Shown: positions 49,101 through 62,660, numbered from the stretch's first letter. The stretch: DNA of 64,000 nt from Anseranas semipalmata (GCA_013399115.1 VXAA01003344.1:64731-128730); one strand, 5' to 3'. Notes: generated by a model from the sequence alone, not told the origin. A program made the numbers and translations.

Positions 49101-51769
49101 AAAGGTTGAACACGGAAAGGAAGGCAGCACTGCCACGCTGCCTCTCTGCCCTGATGCAAGACAGGAGGAATTTTAAAAAACGTCACAGCCTCTCCAGCCA
49201 GGGTGCTTGCTGATGTAACTCATTTATGCAATTAACCACCACACATGCGAATGCCAGGCCGTGCCTGAAGCCCCATCCCCTGGAAATACCCCCGGGCCCC
49301 AGCAGGGTGGGAGCAGCTCGGCTCCCCAGCGGCTGCTCCGCTTGCTGTGGCATCTCGCCGCAGCTGGTCAGAGCAAATGGGTGCTGGGAGGGTCTCAGCT
49401 ATGCTTTGTGTGGGGCTGAAAACTCATGTGGCCAAGTGTGGTTAAACAAACAAATGCTCCTGACCGCTCTCCGCATTGTCCTCCCTCTCCCTCCCATGAG
49501 TGGGAAGCCCTCATGACTGCCAAACCCCTCTGGGAGAGACCTGGTGTATCCCCTCTCTAATTGCTCTGCTGGGAACCAAATGGCTGGGTATCCCTGGCTC
49601 CCGAGCGTGTGCTGGGGCACGGGTACCCCACTGTCTAGGCACTAATCACGACGTCCCTTTAAGAACCCTGCCTGTTTCATTTTCCTCTGTAATTTTTCCT
49701 AGCCCAACTGGTACTTAAAAACCATGCGAACCACTCGCTCGTCTCTGATGAGGTTTGGGGAGAGCCTGGCAGGGGGTGTGCAGAGCCAGCCCCCGCAGGG
49801 CGCTGCTTTGAAGAGCGTGCCCAGCTGCCAGCGGACACATGGATGCGCTTGGTGTTAGTGGGGATTTCACACACATTCCTGTGCCGGCAACCGCTGTGCC
49901 CCTCACCGCGGGCAGGGGCAGCTCAGCCCTGCCTGCAGTGACCAGCTCCCTCCCTCGCCTCTCCTGCATGGGACGCAGCAGAGCCACCCCTGCCTAAGTA
50001 GCTGCTGGCTGCAAAAGCATGCCTGGAATGCGGCTTTAACCCCTGTTGACCTTCCCTCACATGCCTCCCCAGTCTCCTTCCCAGCCAGTAACGCTGCATA
50101 AGAGCAGCAGGAGCAGCGCGTTAACCCCGTGGGATCCAGCCGAGACGAGGTGCGAGTTCTGCGGTGGCTGCTGTGGTGGGAGCTGCCCTGCAGGCACCTC
50201 TCACGGGGCTGGGTCCTCTTCCACTTCTGGAGCAAAGTGTGGTGGTTGTCAGACAGCACCTGGACACGCGGTTTGACAGCTTCGGAAGGAAGCACGTTTG
50301 TTTATGGAAGGACGGAGCTTAGCAGTTACTGCGCAACAGGAAGAGCCACTTGTTGGAGGCTGCGACAGCAGTTGCTTATTTGCAGCAGCGTCTGTGCTCC
50401 TCTCTGTCCACACACGCATGCTGTGTCCCGGTGCTTTCCACCCAGCCGGGAAATGCCTGCATTATCTCCAGATTCTGGGATGTCCCCGTCTCTCTGTGAC
50501 ACTCGGTGGCTCTAGCAAAGAGGGGGCAGACAGGACCTCGTCTCTGCTGTCTCTAACCCAGACCCAGTGCAAAGCTCCCCCTGCCCTCTCTGCAACCCGC
50601 CTGCCCAGCACCACAGACCCCCGGCTTCCCAGGGCCAGGGCTGTGTAGCTTGGTGCAGCAGAACGGAGAGTGCCCCAGCCTGGTTTGGGGCTGATGAGCC
50701 CTGAGTTATCTGATGTTTCCTCTGCCTCCCAACCCTTAATTTTAGTTCTGCTTCATTTCCTTGCAGCTCAGCAGAGTAATGAACAATCAAATCCCTTTGG
50801 TAATTTATTTCTTCTGCTGTACAGTCTCGAGGAGGTGATGACACTTGAAATTGCCTCTCCTGGAGGAACGAAGGGGCCAGATCCCAATTCCCATTACACC
50901 CGAATGTGTCTCTCTTGATCTTGGCAGCCTGCTCTAGCTGCCCAGAGCACAGCAGGTCTCAAAGCCATGTTTAGCCAGAGATACAGCCTTGCTTCCTTGA
51001 TGAGCCCATTAAGGTCATGCTATTACAAGCAGCCACCAGATGAATTGTGTCAGATAGAAGGTACAGGGACTGCAGCTCAGACTCTTTGTGTTAATAGAGT
51101 TAATTTGCTCAGCAATCTTCAGCATCACTCCTGGGAACATCTCACTCTGCTTGGCCATGAGCCCTGGGCCACGCTTGCCTGGCTTTGCCTGCAGGGTGCT
51201 TAGACCACAGGACAGCCGTATCCTGGGTGTCCCCAGAGGATGAGGTCAGCTCCCTGTCCGCACCCGTGCAGGCAGACTGCTTGGAGCTGGGTGCAGGTGC
51301 AAGGTGTGCCGGCAGCGGGGGGACTGCTCTGCTGGCCAAAAGCGAAGAGTTGTGCAAGCAGGAAGGGGGACAGGGCTACAGCTCTCACACAAGGCACTCA
51401 AACATTATTTTCCCGACCCTTTTCTTGATTTCTGTCTCCTGCTCATGGCAAGAAAGACTCCTAACACGTGTTCCCTCCTAACTTTCCAAACGTCTCCTAG
51501 CGCTGCAGGACAGTCTCTGCCTTAGTGTGTAACCACCAATATTTATCCATGTAACCTTATCCAGCTGGGTATTTGTTAGCTCGCACATGGGGAGCTCCCC
51601 CTGTCTCCAATACAGATCAAACAGAAAAGCTGGAAAGAGGGAGACCAGTCAGTATGAAAGAGAAGCTGTGAAGGACGGGCTGTTGATACAAAAGCTAAGG
51701 TCACCCTGGGGAATGCAATGGGGAAAAAAAAAAAGTGCAGTGCTGTATAGGCACTTTACCAGATGGAGA

Positions 51770-52540
51770 TGGTCAAGAGGGCAGTAATAATTCAGAAAAG
51801 GCAGAAGATTTGAATAACTATTCATGATCTGTCTCGGGAGAGAAACAGAAATTTGTTCATGGCTTCTGAGATGACAAAACAATTTCTAGGTGTTGGAGGA
51901 TGGCAGAACCGAGCAGCTTGCTGGACACCATCTCTTAGGATACTGCACTTATTATAAACAAATAGGTTGAAAACTTAGCCAAAGAGACCCCTAGCTCTCT
52001 GCGGTAAGTTTTTTTTTTTTTTTTTTTTTTTTTTTATNACTAGTTAAATTCTAGGAGGTTAAATTCTAGCAGACTGGAAGAGGACACAGAGAATGACTTG
52101 AAAACTATAGGCTGATTTGCTGGCATCAAAGAAAACTGGAACACAGGTTCCAGTTAATAAAGAATTAAAAGGCAGGAATATAATCAATGCCAGTCTACAC
52201 AGTTCACGGAAATAGGTCTTGTCAGTCAAACACAATGTCATTTTTTGCCCACTAAACCAGTCATCTCATCAAAGTAAGCATAGAGAAGGAATAGAAAATA
52301 GATTAAGAACAACTAACTGACAGGTCTCAGGAGGAGCTGTCAGGAGGGGATCACTGCCAGTGGACATGTTTCTGCCCAGGGTCTGCAAGGAGGAGTGGTG
52401 GGCCTGATCCAGCTCAATGCTTTCATCAGGTGGGTGGAAATAATGACCACCTTGGTGCCTCAGCAGTCCTGGCTGAGGCAGAGGTTAGTGCATTTGTGAA
52501 GAGGCCAATAATAGATGCAGGACGCTGTAATACAGCCGCT
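51770..52540 (+). repeat. Decayed CR1 LINE segment (reverse-transcriptase part)
   Basis: Several phrases in the right order match CR1 ORF2 DNA: CAGAAAAGGCAGAAGATTTGAATAA (51793 onward), GAAATAGGTCTTGTCAGTCAAAC (about 52210), AACTGACAGGTCTCAG (about 52314), GTGGACATGTTTCTG, and GGCCTGATCCAGCTCAATGCTTTCATCAG (about 52401). The frame is destroyed by stops and indels. A T27 run ending near an N (52009-52038) interrupts it. Plus orientation, antisense to NECTIN1, within an intron. Confidence 0.65.
52009..52035 (+). repeat. Poly-T tract
   Basis: Twenty-seven consecutive T, followed by AT, an undetermined base at 52038, then AC. It lies inside the CR1 relic and may be a later insertion scar or a sequencing-limited length. 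Confidence 0.9.
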
Positions 52541-53139
52541 GCAATGCTCTGCATCCTTTCCCATATCTTTAAAAGGAAGAGCACCCGGAAGATAAAAAAG
52601 GAGAAAATACCTGAGTCTAGCTTTTCAGCAAGTCTATTGAAAATGGACCTTAAGGCATGTTCCTTACCACCTCCCTGGCAAGAAAGAAATTGGTGGCGAC
52701 CTGCAGCAGGGGAGCAAGCGAGGGCTGGGAGCTGAACACAGAGCCCCAGAGGCTGCCAGAGCTGAGCACAGCCCCAGCGTCACGCTGTAACCACCGGACA
52801 AGCCTTCCCCATGCCTAAATCTCCTTCTCCCCACCCTAATCCCTTGCTGTGTGTCAGCCTTTTGGGCTCGGCAGTCAGCTGAATGCTGAGGGAGGGGAGG
52901 TAACCCCGTCTCTGACACAGGGAAGGTTGTGAGCCTCAAGGAAAGGGCATCCTGGGGAGGCGAGAGGGGTCCCGAAGCTGCCGTGGAGGGTGCAGAGCTG
53001 CTCCGTGCTTCCTCCTCTTCAGCTCCCTCTATTCTGCTGCTTAGGTAACACTTTCGAAGCAGGTCCTCCAAGCAAATTTTTAGGTCAGTTATAATTGGGA
53101 AACCTTGCATGGAGCTATAAAACATCAGTTAATACGCTG

Positions 53140-53330
53140 GAACTATCTAGTTAAATGCCAATTATAAAACCCCATAAGCTCCTCAACTCAAATATATTAA
53201 TAACATAATTAAACATTTATTGCTTATGCAAATTAAGTTAAGTTAATCGGACATCAACGAAACCCCAGGAAGTGACCATTTAAGTAACTAATTTCTATTT
53301 AATTATTATTCCTTCCTATTATAACCCCCC
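53140..53330. promoter_or_regulatory. AT-rich intronic block with a POU octamer
   Basis: The sequence contains the perfect octamer ATGCAAAT (53226-53233) next to AATTAAGTTAAG, plus TAACATAATTAAAC and ATTTAATTATTATT. This cluster of POU- and homeobox-type sites in non-repetitive DNA resembles an enhancer of the conserved non-coding class. Inference only. Confidence 0.35.
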
Positions 53331-54509
53331 CCATGCCATTATTTCTGGACTGCTCTGCAGTGTTTACTCAAGCCATTCAGACTCGGCATTCCCACTCCGG
53401 TATCCATTCATAATCCCAGACAGCTGCAGCATTCATATCAACAGCCGTGGACCTCGCACAGCTGGCAGCAGCTGGAGCGGGTGCCCCTGCTTGTTGCTCC
53501 TTCTCCCACCGCCTCCTCGGCTAAGCTGCTGGGAAGGGCGCAGCCAGGATCCAATCTCCTTCGTTCTCCAGATCCAGGGTGGATAGGGGAAGGGAGATGC
53601 ACCGGACCCATGGAAAGGCACCAGCTGGGGAGTGTGTGTTTGTATGGATCCCATAGGCAGAAGGCAAGGATTTAGATCTCCTGAGTGCCTCCCTGAGCCT
53701 TGTCCCTGGTTCCCTGCACACTTCTGCTGAAGCCACATCACTTCTCTGCATCACCACTGGGGAAGGGCAATTTTTGCACAGTGGGGAAATTGTGGACCTC
53801 GGAGGATGAGTGTTTCAGCTCTTTGGGTGGACAAAGCTGCGTGCCGGCAGAAAGCTACTGTTCATTATTATTGTAAAGAGGTAATTGGAAGGGCTGGGAG
53901 CTACAGCAGGACGATGAAATGAGGCCAGGAGATGGGAAATGAAGCATTTTGTTCCTCGAGGGATGGAGATGTTTCCCCTGGCGAGCCGAGCCTGTGAGGC
54001 CGGGGCCATACGGATGGGCTCCCTCCCTCCGAGCGACAGGCAATCAGTTAAACCTGACAGGTGTGAAGTTGGCAATTTTCTTTTCAAAACTGTGAGATAA
54101 ACAGGCTGGCAGGAGTTTGAGAGGAGCAGAGAGATAAGGGAGAAATAGAAACATTCAGGCACCTCTCTCCATGGGGCTAACGGTGGTTCGCAGACTGATG
54201 GATGGAGACAAAGGGTTGCTTTGCATAGCCCCAGATGCAGCAGGCACTCAGGTGCTAGGCTAGGAAAAGGCTTGGCAACCAGGCACTAAGAGAGAAACCC
54301 CTTCCCTTCCCAGCTGCTCAAAGGGTGCTGCCCTTGATCCCTTAGGATTTGACCCATATTCATCTCCAGGGATTTCACCAGCATGGAATTGCTCCTCCCG
54401 AGCTCACCAGCAAACCACAGGGCAGTGATTTCTGCAAAGGGGTGAAAGGGCATTCAGTGCCTCTTTCGCACACAAGCCATTTTCTTCCCCAAATTCCACA
54501 CAGTTCAGA

Positions 54510-54545
54510 CAAACAAACAAACAACAACAACAACAACAACAAAAA
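54510..54545 (+). repeat. (AAAC)n/(AAC)n simple repeat
   Basis: A 36-base run starting with AAAC units and continuing as AAC units. Confidence 0.95.
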
Positions 54546-57310
54546 CTTCATGTTTCCAACCGGACCTGGATTTGGTTCAGGAACTGTGACACCTACAGGG
54601 AAGGAGTGTCCCTAACTCACCGTGTGCTGGGCTCAGCCAGGTGAGGCCACAATGTTCACCCCAGCTGCTGGGGCTAAGGGAGCCGCTCCAATGACCGGTA
54701 TCCATACATCAGGACCTCTCAATGACTTGGCCCTTTGGGGCTGATGCAACCTTTTTAATGTACATTTAAATCATGTACACATCTGCAATGCTCTGCCCCT
54801 GCTTTGCCTGCACAGCCATGCCTGGTTCTCTTATTTCTGCTAGCTAGTATGTAAAATTTTAGGAGTGCAACACCCATTGAGTTTTTTACAGGCTGATCTT
54901 TCTCTGCAAAAGCTATGTAAGAGAGAGCCCGCATCCAAACACGTCTGGGAAGGCTGTGAAATGCCTTGTTCGGAGGAGGAGTGAGCCAGCCCCCCTTCGC
55001 CTTCTGCCAGGCACCACGGAGGGCATTTGAGGCTCAACAGCACTTCTCAGTGTCACAGGTCCCCCAGCTGGAATACATTTGCATAAAGCAATTTCCTCTA
55101 ACAAATATGTTCATACAACTCAAATGCAAGTTTGCAAATAATCTGAAAACATGAAAAAAAATTAATCAAACATATTTGTTACTACAAATAATTCACCCAG
55201 CTCTGCTCTGAACAGGGAAGTTTCTCTTGGTTCAACTTTTCCAGCACTAGCAGTAGGAGACTCAGCAGTACTTGTGCCCTTGAGTGCTCTGCCTCGAGCC
55301 TCTTACCTCCGATGTGGGACTGCGTCACGTATCTCTGGACCGATGCCCTGTGACCTGACCTGTCTCCAGTGCCCCCTGAGCTGCCACCCCTCCACAGCCA
55401 GCCTGGTTTGACATCTCCCAGCCCTGCTGCCTTCTCTGACTGCTGGACACCTTCCTACTGCCCCATGCAGCTCCAGCTCCCACTGTGCCATGAATGTGGA
55501 TCCCTGGGAGATCTGCCTGGCTGTGAGCGGCGTGCAAGGCTTCAGTCCCAGCATGCAAGGGACATTCCCGGGTGCCTGTGCCCAGGGGTATCGGACAGGT
55601 TGCCTGGTAATTGCCTGATTACGCTGGGCTGTGTCTCACTCTCACTCACCACAAATCCTGCTTAGGCTACGTTACTCTGTGTGGGTGGAAATAAGCATAA
55701 CTCCTTCGTAGTCGGAAAAGTTGGATGTGCTTACACCAGCTGGGAACCTGGCTCTGTATCATCAGCAGGGCTATTTCTGCCCCGCGCCCTGTGCACGGCT
55801 AGTTGCAGGCAGGTACGTCTGCTGCTGTTTGCTCGCCGCTGGACTGGCTCCCTGCTGCCGGACCACTCGGAGGTGGGTGTGCAGCCTGGGAGCAGACACG
55901 ATCCTCTTGTTTGTCCCCTGCCAACCTGGCCTAGCTCTTCCACTGGCTCTCTGCTGGCTCCTCTGCTGATTGAGCGGGCTCTGAAGTTGCTTGTGTGGCC
56001 AGCAGTGCTCGCCTGCAGAGATGTGGCTTTGAGAAGAGATCCAAGCCACGCTGCCATCTTGCCATGGGCTACATGCGTTGCTGGCATTCCTGCCCCCAAC
56101 GTGTTTCTGTTTTGTTCCAGAGAAACACAATACTTAGGGGCACCGTATGGGAGTCAGCTCCCGCTGCGCTCAGCTCTCTGCAACCTGAGCTGCTGAGGAG
56201 AGGCCCCACGCAATGGGTTTTATCCATCATCGCTTAACTGTAAGGCACGGCCTGGGAAATCAGCGCGGCATTTCCCAGGGGTTCATCCCAGCAGGACCAT
56301 GGGCAAAGGCAGCCCCTCCTCTCCTTTTTACCATCCCAGTCCCCCATGCCAGCTCCCCGGTGCTCCTTTTCTTTCTCCCCTTTCTCCCCACCCCCAGACT
56401 TGGCTGATGTGGCTGGGCCAGCTGCAGGGGCTCCTGCTCTGCGGGATGCTGCCCCTCGGCATCGCATGGCCCCCCCTAGGGCTCCTGACCCAAGCGGCTG
56501 CAGCTGAAGCAAAGCTACGCTTCCAACATCTGTCGTTCCTAGGAGGGGCTGGCGGAAAGGGGAAAACAAGAGCGGTAATTACATGAACATATAGATCCAG
56601 CCTGGACAGTGGTCACAACTGCCTTGGCCACGTTGCAGCCTGATGATGGGAGCCTGCCTGGCTTTTCCCCCCTTCACATCTAGGGGTGATGTGAAGCTAT
56701 CCTAAATCTACCGGAGGAGCTTTCTGGAGCCCCTTCCCAAGTGCAGTGCCCCAGCGCAGCCCCTGTTCGGCAGCAGGACGGGGCACGGGCGCTGCCAGGA
56801 GCAGGGCTCTGGGGAGCTGCCAGGCACACGCAGAGCATCCATCAGTGACCCCGGCACCAGCGAGCCCCCGGCTGCTCGGCCGCACACTGCTCTGCTGCTG
56901 GCAGGAGCCGTCTGTCCGCACCAAACCTCTCCTCTGCTGCCCATCCCTGAGCCTTTCCCTCTCCGTCCAGCTCACTGAAAGGGGGGAAAAAACCCGCTCC
57001 TTTTGTTTATTTTGAATGTGCTGCCCAAGAATTTCACATAATGCCACCTATGTCAGTGGCAGAAACCACCATTCCCTGTCCACCTTCTCAGGCCACTTGC
57101 TGTTTTGGAGGTCTCTTAAGCCTTAGCCTTCTGCCTTCACCTGCAAGCAACTCCCATTACCAAACGCTGCGTATCGGGAGCGGACCTGGGATGTTGGAAA
57201 GCAGATGCCACTTCTGCCACTGCAGCTCCTTCCAGCTATGAGCCACAGGAAGCAGAACGACGCAGTCACAGATGTACAAAAAGAGGAGAATGTTTCTTTT
57301 TTTAAAATTC

Positions 57311-57316
57311 TTTATT
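57311..57316 (-). terminator. Candidate distal polyadenylation signal of NECTIN1 alpha
   Basis: The minus strand reads AATAAA, followed after about 30 bases by a U/GU-rich element (CTTTTTGTACATCTGTG, about 57262-57280). The preceding few hundred bases have the mixed A and T homopolymers usual at vertebrate 3' UTR ends. Use of this site is inferred. Confidence 0.55.
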
Positions 57317-57610
57317 TATAAAAAAGTACATTTTTTTCCACAGCTGAGTCACTATTTTTTTTTTATACAAGTAAAAGGAAGGGTGATGCAACACCCCGCC
57401 TACACAAATTATAACCATGAAAATGCCCCCCTGGACCCCAAACAAACAAATTATTACAAAGGATGGAAAACAAACAAACAAAAAAAAATCATAGAAGTCC
57501 ATTACATTATTATTATTTTTATTTTTTATTTTTTACAAAAGCACTTACAACACAGATTACAAAAAAAAAAAAAAAAAAGTGGGGTTGGGGTGGTTTGTCT
57601 GTCTGTAGTC

Positions 57611-57616
57611 TTTATT
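57611..57616 (-). terminator. Second candidate polyadenylation signal in the distal UTR
   Basis: AATAAA on the minus strand within GTGGAATAAAGACTAC. It lies 300 bases before the more distal hexamer, so the two could be tandem sites. Confidence 0.35.
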
Positions 57617-60600
57617 CCACAATGATAATTACAGCAAGAGGAAGAATAAAAAGATAAAACCACTGGAGTTAAGGAATCACGTTTAAAAAAAAAAAAANAA
57701 AGGCAAAAGAAAAGACAAACCAGGCCCTCAGCCAGCATACCTCCACGAACACCGCTTTATGCCAGTGGAGGATGTGACTCCATACGCGTGTTGCATTCAC
57801 CCCAAGCACGTTACATGCAGGTCCGAAGGCCGCCCCCCAGCTCCAGGGCTTCGTGTCCCTCCCTAGCTGGGCACGGACCCCCTGCCCTGCTGCTGACGGG
57901 GGACCCCAAAACCTCGGTGCTACAGCAGGAGCGGCTGCAAATGTGGGAACCTCACGGTGGGTTTCAACCTGCCTGCAGAAGGCTTGCTGCCCGCGGTCAG
58001 CTCGGGGGGACCCCCCCAGCGTGCCCAGAACCACCTCTGCAGGACCCAGGTGCCACCACAGCTGACCACACAAGCGGCCATCGTGCTCCCAGCTCCCTCA
58101 CCGACACATCCCCTTCTGCTTCTCCTCGCACAGCAAAATGCACCCGGGACCCCCCCACATGTTTCTGATCCCCCCGAGCTTCGTGCAGCCGCCGCCACGT
58201 TCCCCCTTCTCCCGTCCTCCCGGGCCATGAGCACTGCCCCGCGAGATGGGGTTTTCCCTCTGCTCTTTGAGCCTGAAACTGCAAAAATCTGTGTGCGTGT
58301 GCTTGTTGTTTGTGTACAGGAAAGAAAAACAGCAAAGGAGTCCAGCAGCCCCCTTTCTAATTGCATTCCCTTCTCTAATTGCTTGAAGATCAATCTTTTG
58401 AGTCTCTCTCTCCCTCTCAAGCCCTCAGTGATTTCTGCTGAACAGTTGTGTTTCTTTTTTTTTTAACTTAACATCGGGAAAATGGCTCCCTTTGTCCCTT
58501 ATGTCTCTGCAATCAATTTGGTGCTACCATTTGAGTTTGATTTTTTTTTACTAAAGAAATCTTCAGGTTTTATTTTTTTCCCCCTGACTGAATGAAAATG
58601 ATTTAACAACTGGAAAAAAAAATCTTGTAATTAAATAAGGGAAAATAACATCACTAGGGTGAATTGCAATGAATAATCCTAGACATAAGCCCCAGCAGGA
58701 AAACAGCCGGGGTGTCTTTGTACGTAAACTACAGGCTCGTTTGGGGTTGTGACACAGATGCGCCTGCTTTGGTGTGGCTCCTGAGCACACCCAGGGAAGG
58801 GGCTGGGGCTCGGCGCACATGCAGCTGGGTGAGACCCAGCAGGGTGCACCGCGGGGCTCGGCTCAGCCCCTCATCCGCCTGCTCAGCTCTCCCACCTGCC
58901 CGGCTGGCTCTGGAGGTACCGCTGGTGTCGCCCCAAGTTGCCGCCCAGGATAGAGGTTTGGGAAGGGAGAAGTGCCACGCTGGTATGTCTCTTCACAGGC
59001 AAGAACCCAGCGAAAGGATCTGGAGAATGACCCCTTGGAGCGGAGGTCAGGCAGCTGTCCCTGCCTCCGAGGCACTTTGCCAGCAGCCGGTCCCCAGGCA
59101 GAGCGATGGTGCTTTCTGGGACACCCCTTCCCAAGCAGAAAGCAACCTTGGGTACAACTAATGCACTGCAGCGTAAGATGGGGCATTTCCAGCGGCCTCC
59201 TGGCACCTAGGTAAGAGAAGGCAGCGCTGTGCCCGCAGCAGGTGATGGATGGGCGAGGACAGGGACGTGCTCCACTGGAGAGGGAGCCGGTGGTCCCACC
59301 CCACCACCCGCTGCTGGCTGTGCAGCAGGGATGCCACCGCAACCAGCTTCTGTCCAGAGCCTCCTGTCTGCCCTTGGCCGGGTCCGGCAGGGACGTTCTG
59401 CACCGCCTTAGCACCTCTGATGAAAGGGGAGCGGGGAAGCAGGGGACTTGCACTTGAGTTGGCGGAGGCCCTCCCAGGAAGCTGCATGCTCCTGTGTGGG
59501 ACCCCTCTGCGCTCACCCTCGGCGTGCGGGGGGCTCAGGTACCGCTTTCTTCCTGCTGCTGGAGCACACCCTGCTCTAGGTACCTTCAAGAACCCCCCCA
59601 GAGCAATTTAACCCATAGGAGGGAGTGATGCTACTACTGGATCAAAACAGCTCTCAGATGAAACATCAATCTGTGTTTTTTTTTTTTTTTCCACACTTCT
59701 TTTTTTCTCCTACCTTGCTATAGATTAATGGCTAATCATTTGGTAATTACCACCCTAAGAGTCTCTTGGCCAGTTAGCTGACCTTGCAAGGGATGGCAAG
59801 AAGCAAATCACTGCACTGAGGTGGCACTGGGGGACAATTGCACCAATGGAGCGATGCCAAAGGGCCCAGGGATGAGGAGGAGAGGAAAGGACCACGGGAC
59901 ACTGCACTGCCAGGGTACCCCCCTGCTGTGCCAGGCAATGCTGCCTAAGGATCTCTCTCGCTTCAGGCTCGCCCAGGTTCTGGATGAAAAGTCCTCATCT
60001 GAGCCCTCTTCTGAACCACGCTGATGAGCCGCTGCAGCTCATCCTCTTTCCTAGACTCGAGCTGGAGCAGCGTCCGCACCGGTCCTGTCCCGGAGGGCGG
60101 GAGGCGTGACTTCGCAGCACGGGAGCTGTGCGTAGGCTGCAGCTTGGAAATTCCACAGTGCTCCGCTATCTCCTCGTCTTCCTCTGAGCCCCACGGTTTT
60201 TCTGAACCCCCACCTGGCTAACTGTATGGGCCATGTGTGGATGGGCAATGAACAAGCCAAGGAGGCAACATCTCAAAAAATGTCACCTCTAAGTGAAGGC
60301 TAATAGCTACCAAAGTGTATTTCCCGGGACTCCTTGCTCTCGTTTCCTGCCAGCCATGCCCTGCCTCAGGCCCGGTCCCACCGGCCGCCCTCCCCAGGTC
60401 TGTCTGCTGGTGTTGCAAGGCTTTGTACCTTTGGCCTCTGGGACACAGCTTCGCTGTGCTCTAAGCTCCCGGCTGGCAGAGCGTGGCATCAGCAAACCAG
60501 GAGCGGTTTGGGGCTCCACCACCAGGCTCTGGAACGCTACGGAGCCAGTGCAAGGTGAGTTTGCCAGATTGGACCTCCTGTGACTAATGCAGAATGTGAA

Positions 60601-61218
60601 AGAATCACTGCTGGACCCCGTGGTTTGCAACTGCCCCTAATAATCTGTTATGGAGAGGTGTCAGAGATTTCATCCTCTTTAGCAGGGGTTGCTTGGTAGC
60701 GGGGCGCTCCTGCTGGTGGGGGATGGACACGGGGAGGTTTAGCCGTGTTTTGGTAAGGCTCAGCCCAGGAGATCCTGGGGGAATCTCTGCTTGCCCTGCT
60801 CCAGGCGGACACAGAGCTTCCTGTGGCATGGGGCTGTTCTGCCAGAAGCCAGGAAGCAGGGAGGGCTGGCAGGAACAGCAGAAAGATTACAGAGCTGCAA
60901 TCGGATTTCCCACTCCCGTACACCACTAATGCAATAAAAGCAAGCTACAAACTGTGGATCGCTCAGGCTGAGCTTGATGTTGTCTGGCCTGAGTGCTGCA
61001 CACTAAAGGAAAGCACTGGAGGCCGCCTGGATCAGAGACCTGACCTTGACTCATCTGCGCGGGTCTGGCTCTCCACCCTCCCTTCTGTAGCAGGATAACC
61101 GCTGGATGCTAGGGAACAGAACCCAGCGGGTAAGGCAGGAGGAGAATTAGTCCTGCTATTTTTAGATGTGCATGATAATACAGCTCAGAAAACTGGGGAT
61201 TTCTTTTCAAACAAGAGA

Positions 61219-61224
61219 TTTATT
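61219..61224 (-). terminator. Candidate proximal polyadenylation signal of NECTIN1 alpha
   Basis: AATAAA on the minus strand, preceded by a long U-rich tract and followed by CTCTTGTTTG, a plausible GU-rich downstream element. It would give an alpha mRNA with a 3' UTR of about 1.5 kb. Confidence 0.4.
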
Positions 61225-62618
61225 TATACATCAAATTAAAAAACAAAACAAAACAAAAAATAAACAAACAAAAAAAAAAAAAAAAAAGAAGAGAAATAAG
61301 CCCCAACCCAGTGAATCTAATTTGGATAAGGTCAGTGTCAGAGGGCCTGGGAGCCTGGAATCCCATTTATCCACAGAGCAGAGATAGCAGCAGTCCAAGC
61401 CCCCATCACAATGCAGGGGCCTGGGGGAAGGAGGACGGGATCAATACCCCAGGCTCACTCCCTCCTGCCCTATCTACTGAGGCTTTGCTTATCAGAGGGA
61501 TAGGATATTGGAAAAGTGGCAATCAGCGCAGACTAAGCCATGTATCTAAGGGCTGGGGTTGCTAAAAGAATTAGAGAGAGCCGCCCGCATGCTCTGACCG
61601 AAAGAAAGAAAAAAAAGTGTAAACACACGACAATTAAGTCTTAGTGGTATGGTAAAACTTGGGGCCCGACGCAGCGTGTGCTGGGGCCCTCCGGGACGCC
61701 GGGTGCTGCGGGAGCTCCCTGTGTGCCGGCGCTAGCTGCTCCGCGGCCGGCACTAGCGACAACAGCAGCAACAGGACCGAAAAGAGCCGGCACTTCTCCG
61801 AGCCGTCGCGGGGGAAAAAATGCCAGCAATAAATACTCCTTTTCTTTCTTTTAAAAGAACGCTCAAACAAAGACAGAAAATGAAAAGCCAGGACATGATA
61901 AATTGTAGGAGGAAAATGGCAGCTCTGTTTCCCTGCCCTGCTATCAGCCCGTGCACCTGGGGTTTGTTCTAGGGCTCTTTTCCCCCCTCTCTCCTCATTT
62001 TCCTTTTATTGAGACATTAAAGCCTGGAGCACATCCCCCAGGCATGCAGTGGGCTATGGGAACACCACCCAGACTGCACTGAAAATGACTTGGCCAGGAA
62101 GAAAAATCATTTCACCTGATAATGGCACCTAAGTTTCCTTCACCATGAGCATTCTGGCCTCTGTCCTACGGACAGCCCACCTGGCCCCCTCCCAAGGTTA
62201 AAATAAAGAAGAAGACAACAACATACAAACAAATTCCAGTGTTTCAGGGGTATGGAAGTGGGAGGAGGGACCTCGGGGAGGGACGTGGGGCCGAAGGGCC
62301 CTCTCAGATATGGAGACACAAACAGAGTGTAATATACAGGCTGGGCAACAGTCGTTAAAGCAAATAGTAACACCTAAGCCACCGACCAATACAAACACCA
62401 CAGAAGGGGACGAAAGTCATCAGAGAAATTAAAAAGCAAAACCAAAACCGAGAAAATAATTACCCGACCTCCCACCTCCCGTCCCCCCAAAAAATGATCC
62501 GTAAGCAAAGCTGCCCCCCGTCCCCGCTCGCCCCAAGCCCGCCCTCCCCGCCAGCGCCGGAGCCTCCAAAGTCTCTGCCGCGCGCCGGGGCCGCGGGTGC
62601 GTGCGTGTGCGGGAGGGG

Positions 62619-62660
62619 NNNNNNNNNNNNNNNNNNNNNNNNNNNNNNNNNNNNNNNNNN
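62619..62660. other. Assembly gap of 42 N
   Basis: The gap lies in very GC-rich sequence just after the NECTIN1 alpha stop codon. It does not touch coding sequence. Confidence 1.

Larger units (their letters stand above)
43122..57289 (-). other. Region between the alpha 3' end and the alternative transmembrane exon
   Basis: About 14 kb without a supported exon. For isoform 2-type transcripts this is intron. It contains a short (GT)n at 45183-45194, single N positions at 45766 and 52038, a CR1 relic and an AT-rich block listed separately. Open frames here lack family features and read as GC-rich noise. Confidence 0.7.

Noticed and set aside
62241..62300. GAGGTCCCTCC-like string on the minus strand, similar to a CR1 end
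   Set aside because: The flanking sequence does not follow the CR1 3' pattern seen at 100-335, so the short match is probably chance.
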